A stretch of 13,764 nt of DNA from Kiritimatiellia bacterium (GTDB taxonomy: Bacteria; Verrucomicrobiota; Kiritimatiellia; UBA8416; SLMC01): positions 1 through 13,764 of the forward strand of contig SLMC01000136.1 of NCBI GenBank assembly GCA_007133745.1, in the 5' to 3' direction. This document shows positions 13,555 to 13,764 of this stretch, piece by piece. How positions within the stretch are numbered: the first letter of the stretch is position 1; each line of letters starts with the position of its first letter. A model generated the notes under the pieces. It had not been told where the DNA came from. It made no database searches and saw only the letters and a list, made by a program, of their open reading frames with translations. Position numbers and translations under genes: made by a program.

Positions 13555-13584
13555 TGCGGCAGTTCAAGGACCCTTTCTGCCGCA
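13555..13584 (+). terminator. Possible transcription end hairpin after the SWIM gene
   Basis: An 8-bp perfect stem TGCGGCAG/CTGCCGCA encloses a 14-base loop 70 bases after the SWIM stop. No T-run follows, so intrinsic termination is uncertain. Confidence 0.3.
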
Positions 13585-13600
13585 AGTGACCAGTCAGATA

Positions 13601-13676
13601 CCACCGGCAGAGCCGGTGGCTTGTAATATGTGAACCGCTCAAAGCGGATTATTTACTGGGTGCCACCCAAGGTGGC
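13601..13676. repeat. Three tandem REP-like hairpins
   Basis: Three stems, each with a 3-base loop, lie within 76 bases: CCACCGGC-AGA-GCCGGTGG (13601-13619), CCGCT-CAA-AGCGG (13635-13647) and GCCACC-CAA-GGTGGC (13662-13676). Compact hairpins like these resemble REP sequences and the ends of IS200/IS605-type elements, which are moved by Y1 transposases. No transposase domain is visible before the window edge, so this is a repeat call only. Confidence 0.6.
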
Positions 13677-13764
13677 TGTCGTCAAACATGCTCTATCGCT
13701 TCCATTTGTCGCCCATCGTGTTTTTTCGCGGCGACACACGCATGCCTCGCCAATGCTTGTTCGA

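Larger units (their letters stand above)
13485..13764. other. Terminal gap with GT array and REP-like hairpins
   Basis: After the SWIM stop come an array element, a stem TGCGGCAG/CTGCCGCA (13555-13562 and 13577-13584), and three tight hairpins. No complete gene is present. On the plus strand the last bases read ATG (13742) then MPRQCLF, similar to the MPRQ start of some Y1 transposases but far too short to call. Confidence 0.55.

Overview
The window is GC-rich bacterial chromosome with clear Gram-negative features: an Mla/MCE-type envelope transport operon, several lipoproteins with LxGC lipoboxes, and a periplasmic M48 protease. The lack of MlaC/MlaA-type partners, the lineage-type W/P-repeat lipoprotein and the repeat-filled intergenic gaps fit a PVC-superphylum or neighbouring environmental lineage (for example Kiritimatiellota, Lentisphaerota or Hydrogenedentota). 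That placement is inference; no rRNA or marker phylogeny is present here.

Minus strand, 9129 down to 1. argF (ornithine carbamoyltransferase) is followed after 16 bases by pyrB (aspartate carbamoyltransferase), whose stop overlaps the start of a 493-residue lipoprotein of unknown function. After a repeat-filled gap comes an envelope operon: mlaE-like permease, mlaF-like ABC protein, mlaD-like MCE protein, a TPR-like lipoprotein, an SH3-like secreted protein, and an M48 metalloprotease lipoprotein. mlaF/mlaD and mlaD/TPR overlap by ATGA, so they are translationally coupled. The MlaF-like protein has lost every ATPase motif that can be checked. The first 56 bases hold the start of another exported protein that runs off the window.

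Plus strand, 9472 to 13484. A 72-residue half-ferritin-like protein is followed closely by a SNF2-family helicase and a SWIM zinc-finger protein with a basic linker and a C-terminal helix-turn-helix. SNF2 plus SWIM is a recurring bacterial pair. The half-ferritin may simply share the transcript.

Intergenic DNA. Almost every gap over about 100 bases carries the same kind of structure: a short GC-rich hairpin followed, on the same strand, by a degenerate tandem array with a 7- or 8-base period, often paired with an inverted array of the same unit. The unit differs between loci (GTNTGTGR, ATCAGTA, CCCCTAG, CACGGA-type, GTTTCAG, GGAATGTT) while the architecture is kept. Two copies flanking the M48 gene share a 35-base identical arm in opposite orientation. 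The right end carries three tight hairpins of REP type and may be the edge of an IS200/IS605-like element. These repeats and the dead MlaF are the most unusual content.
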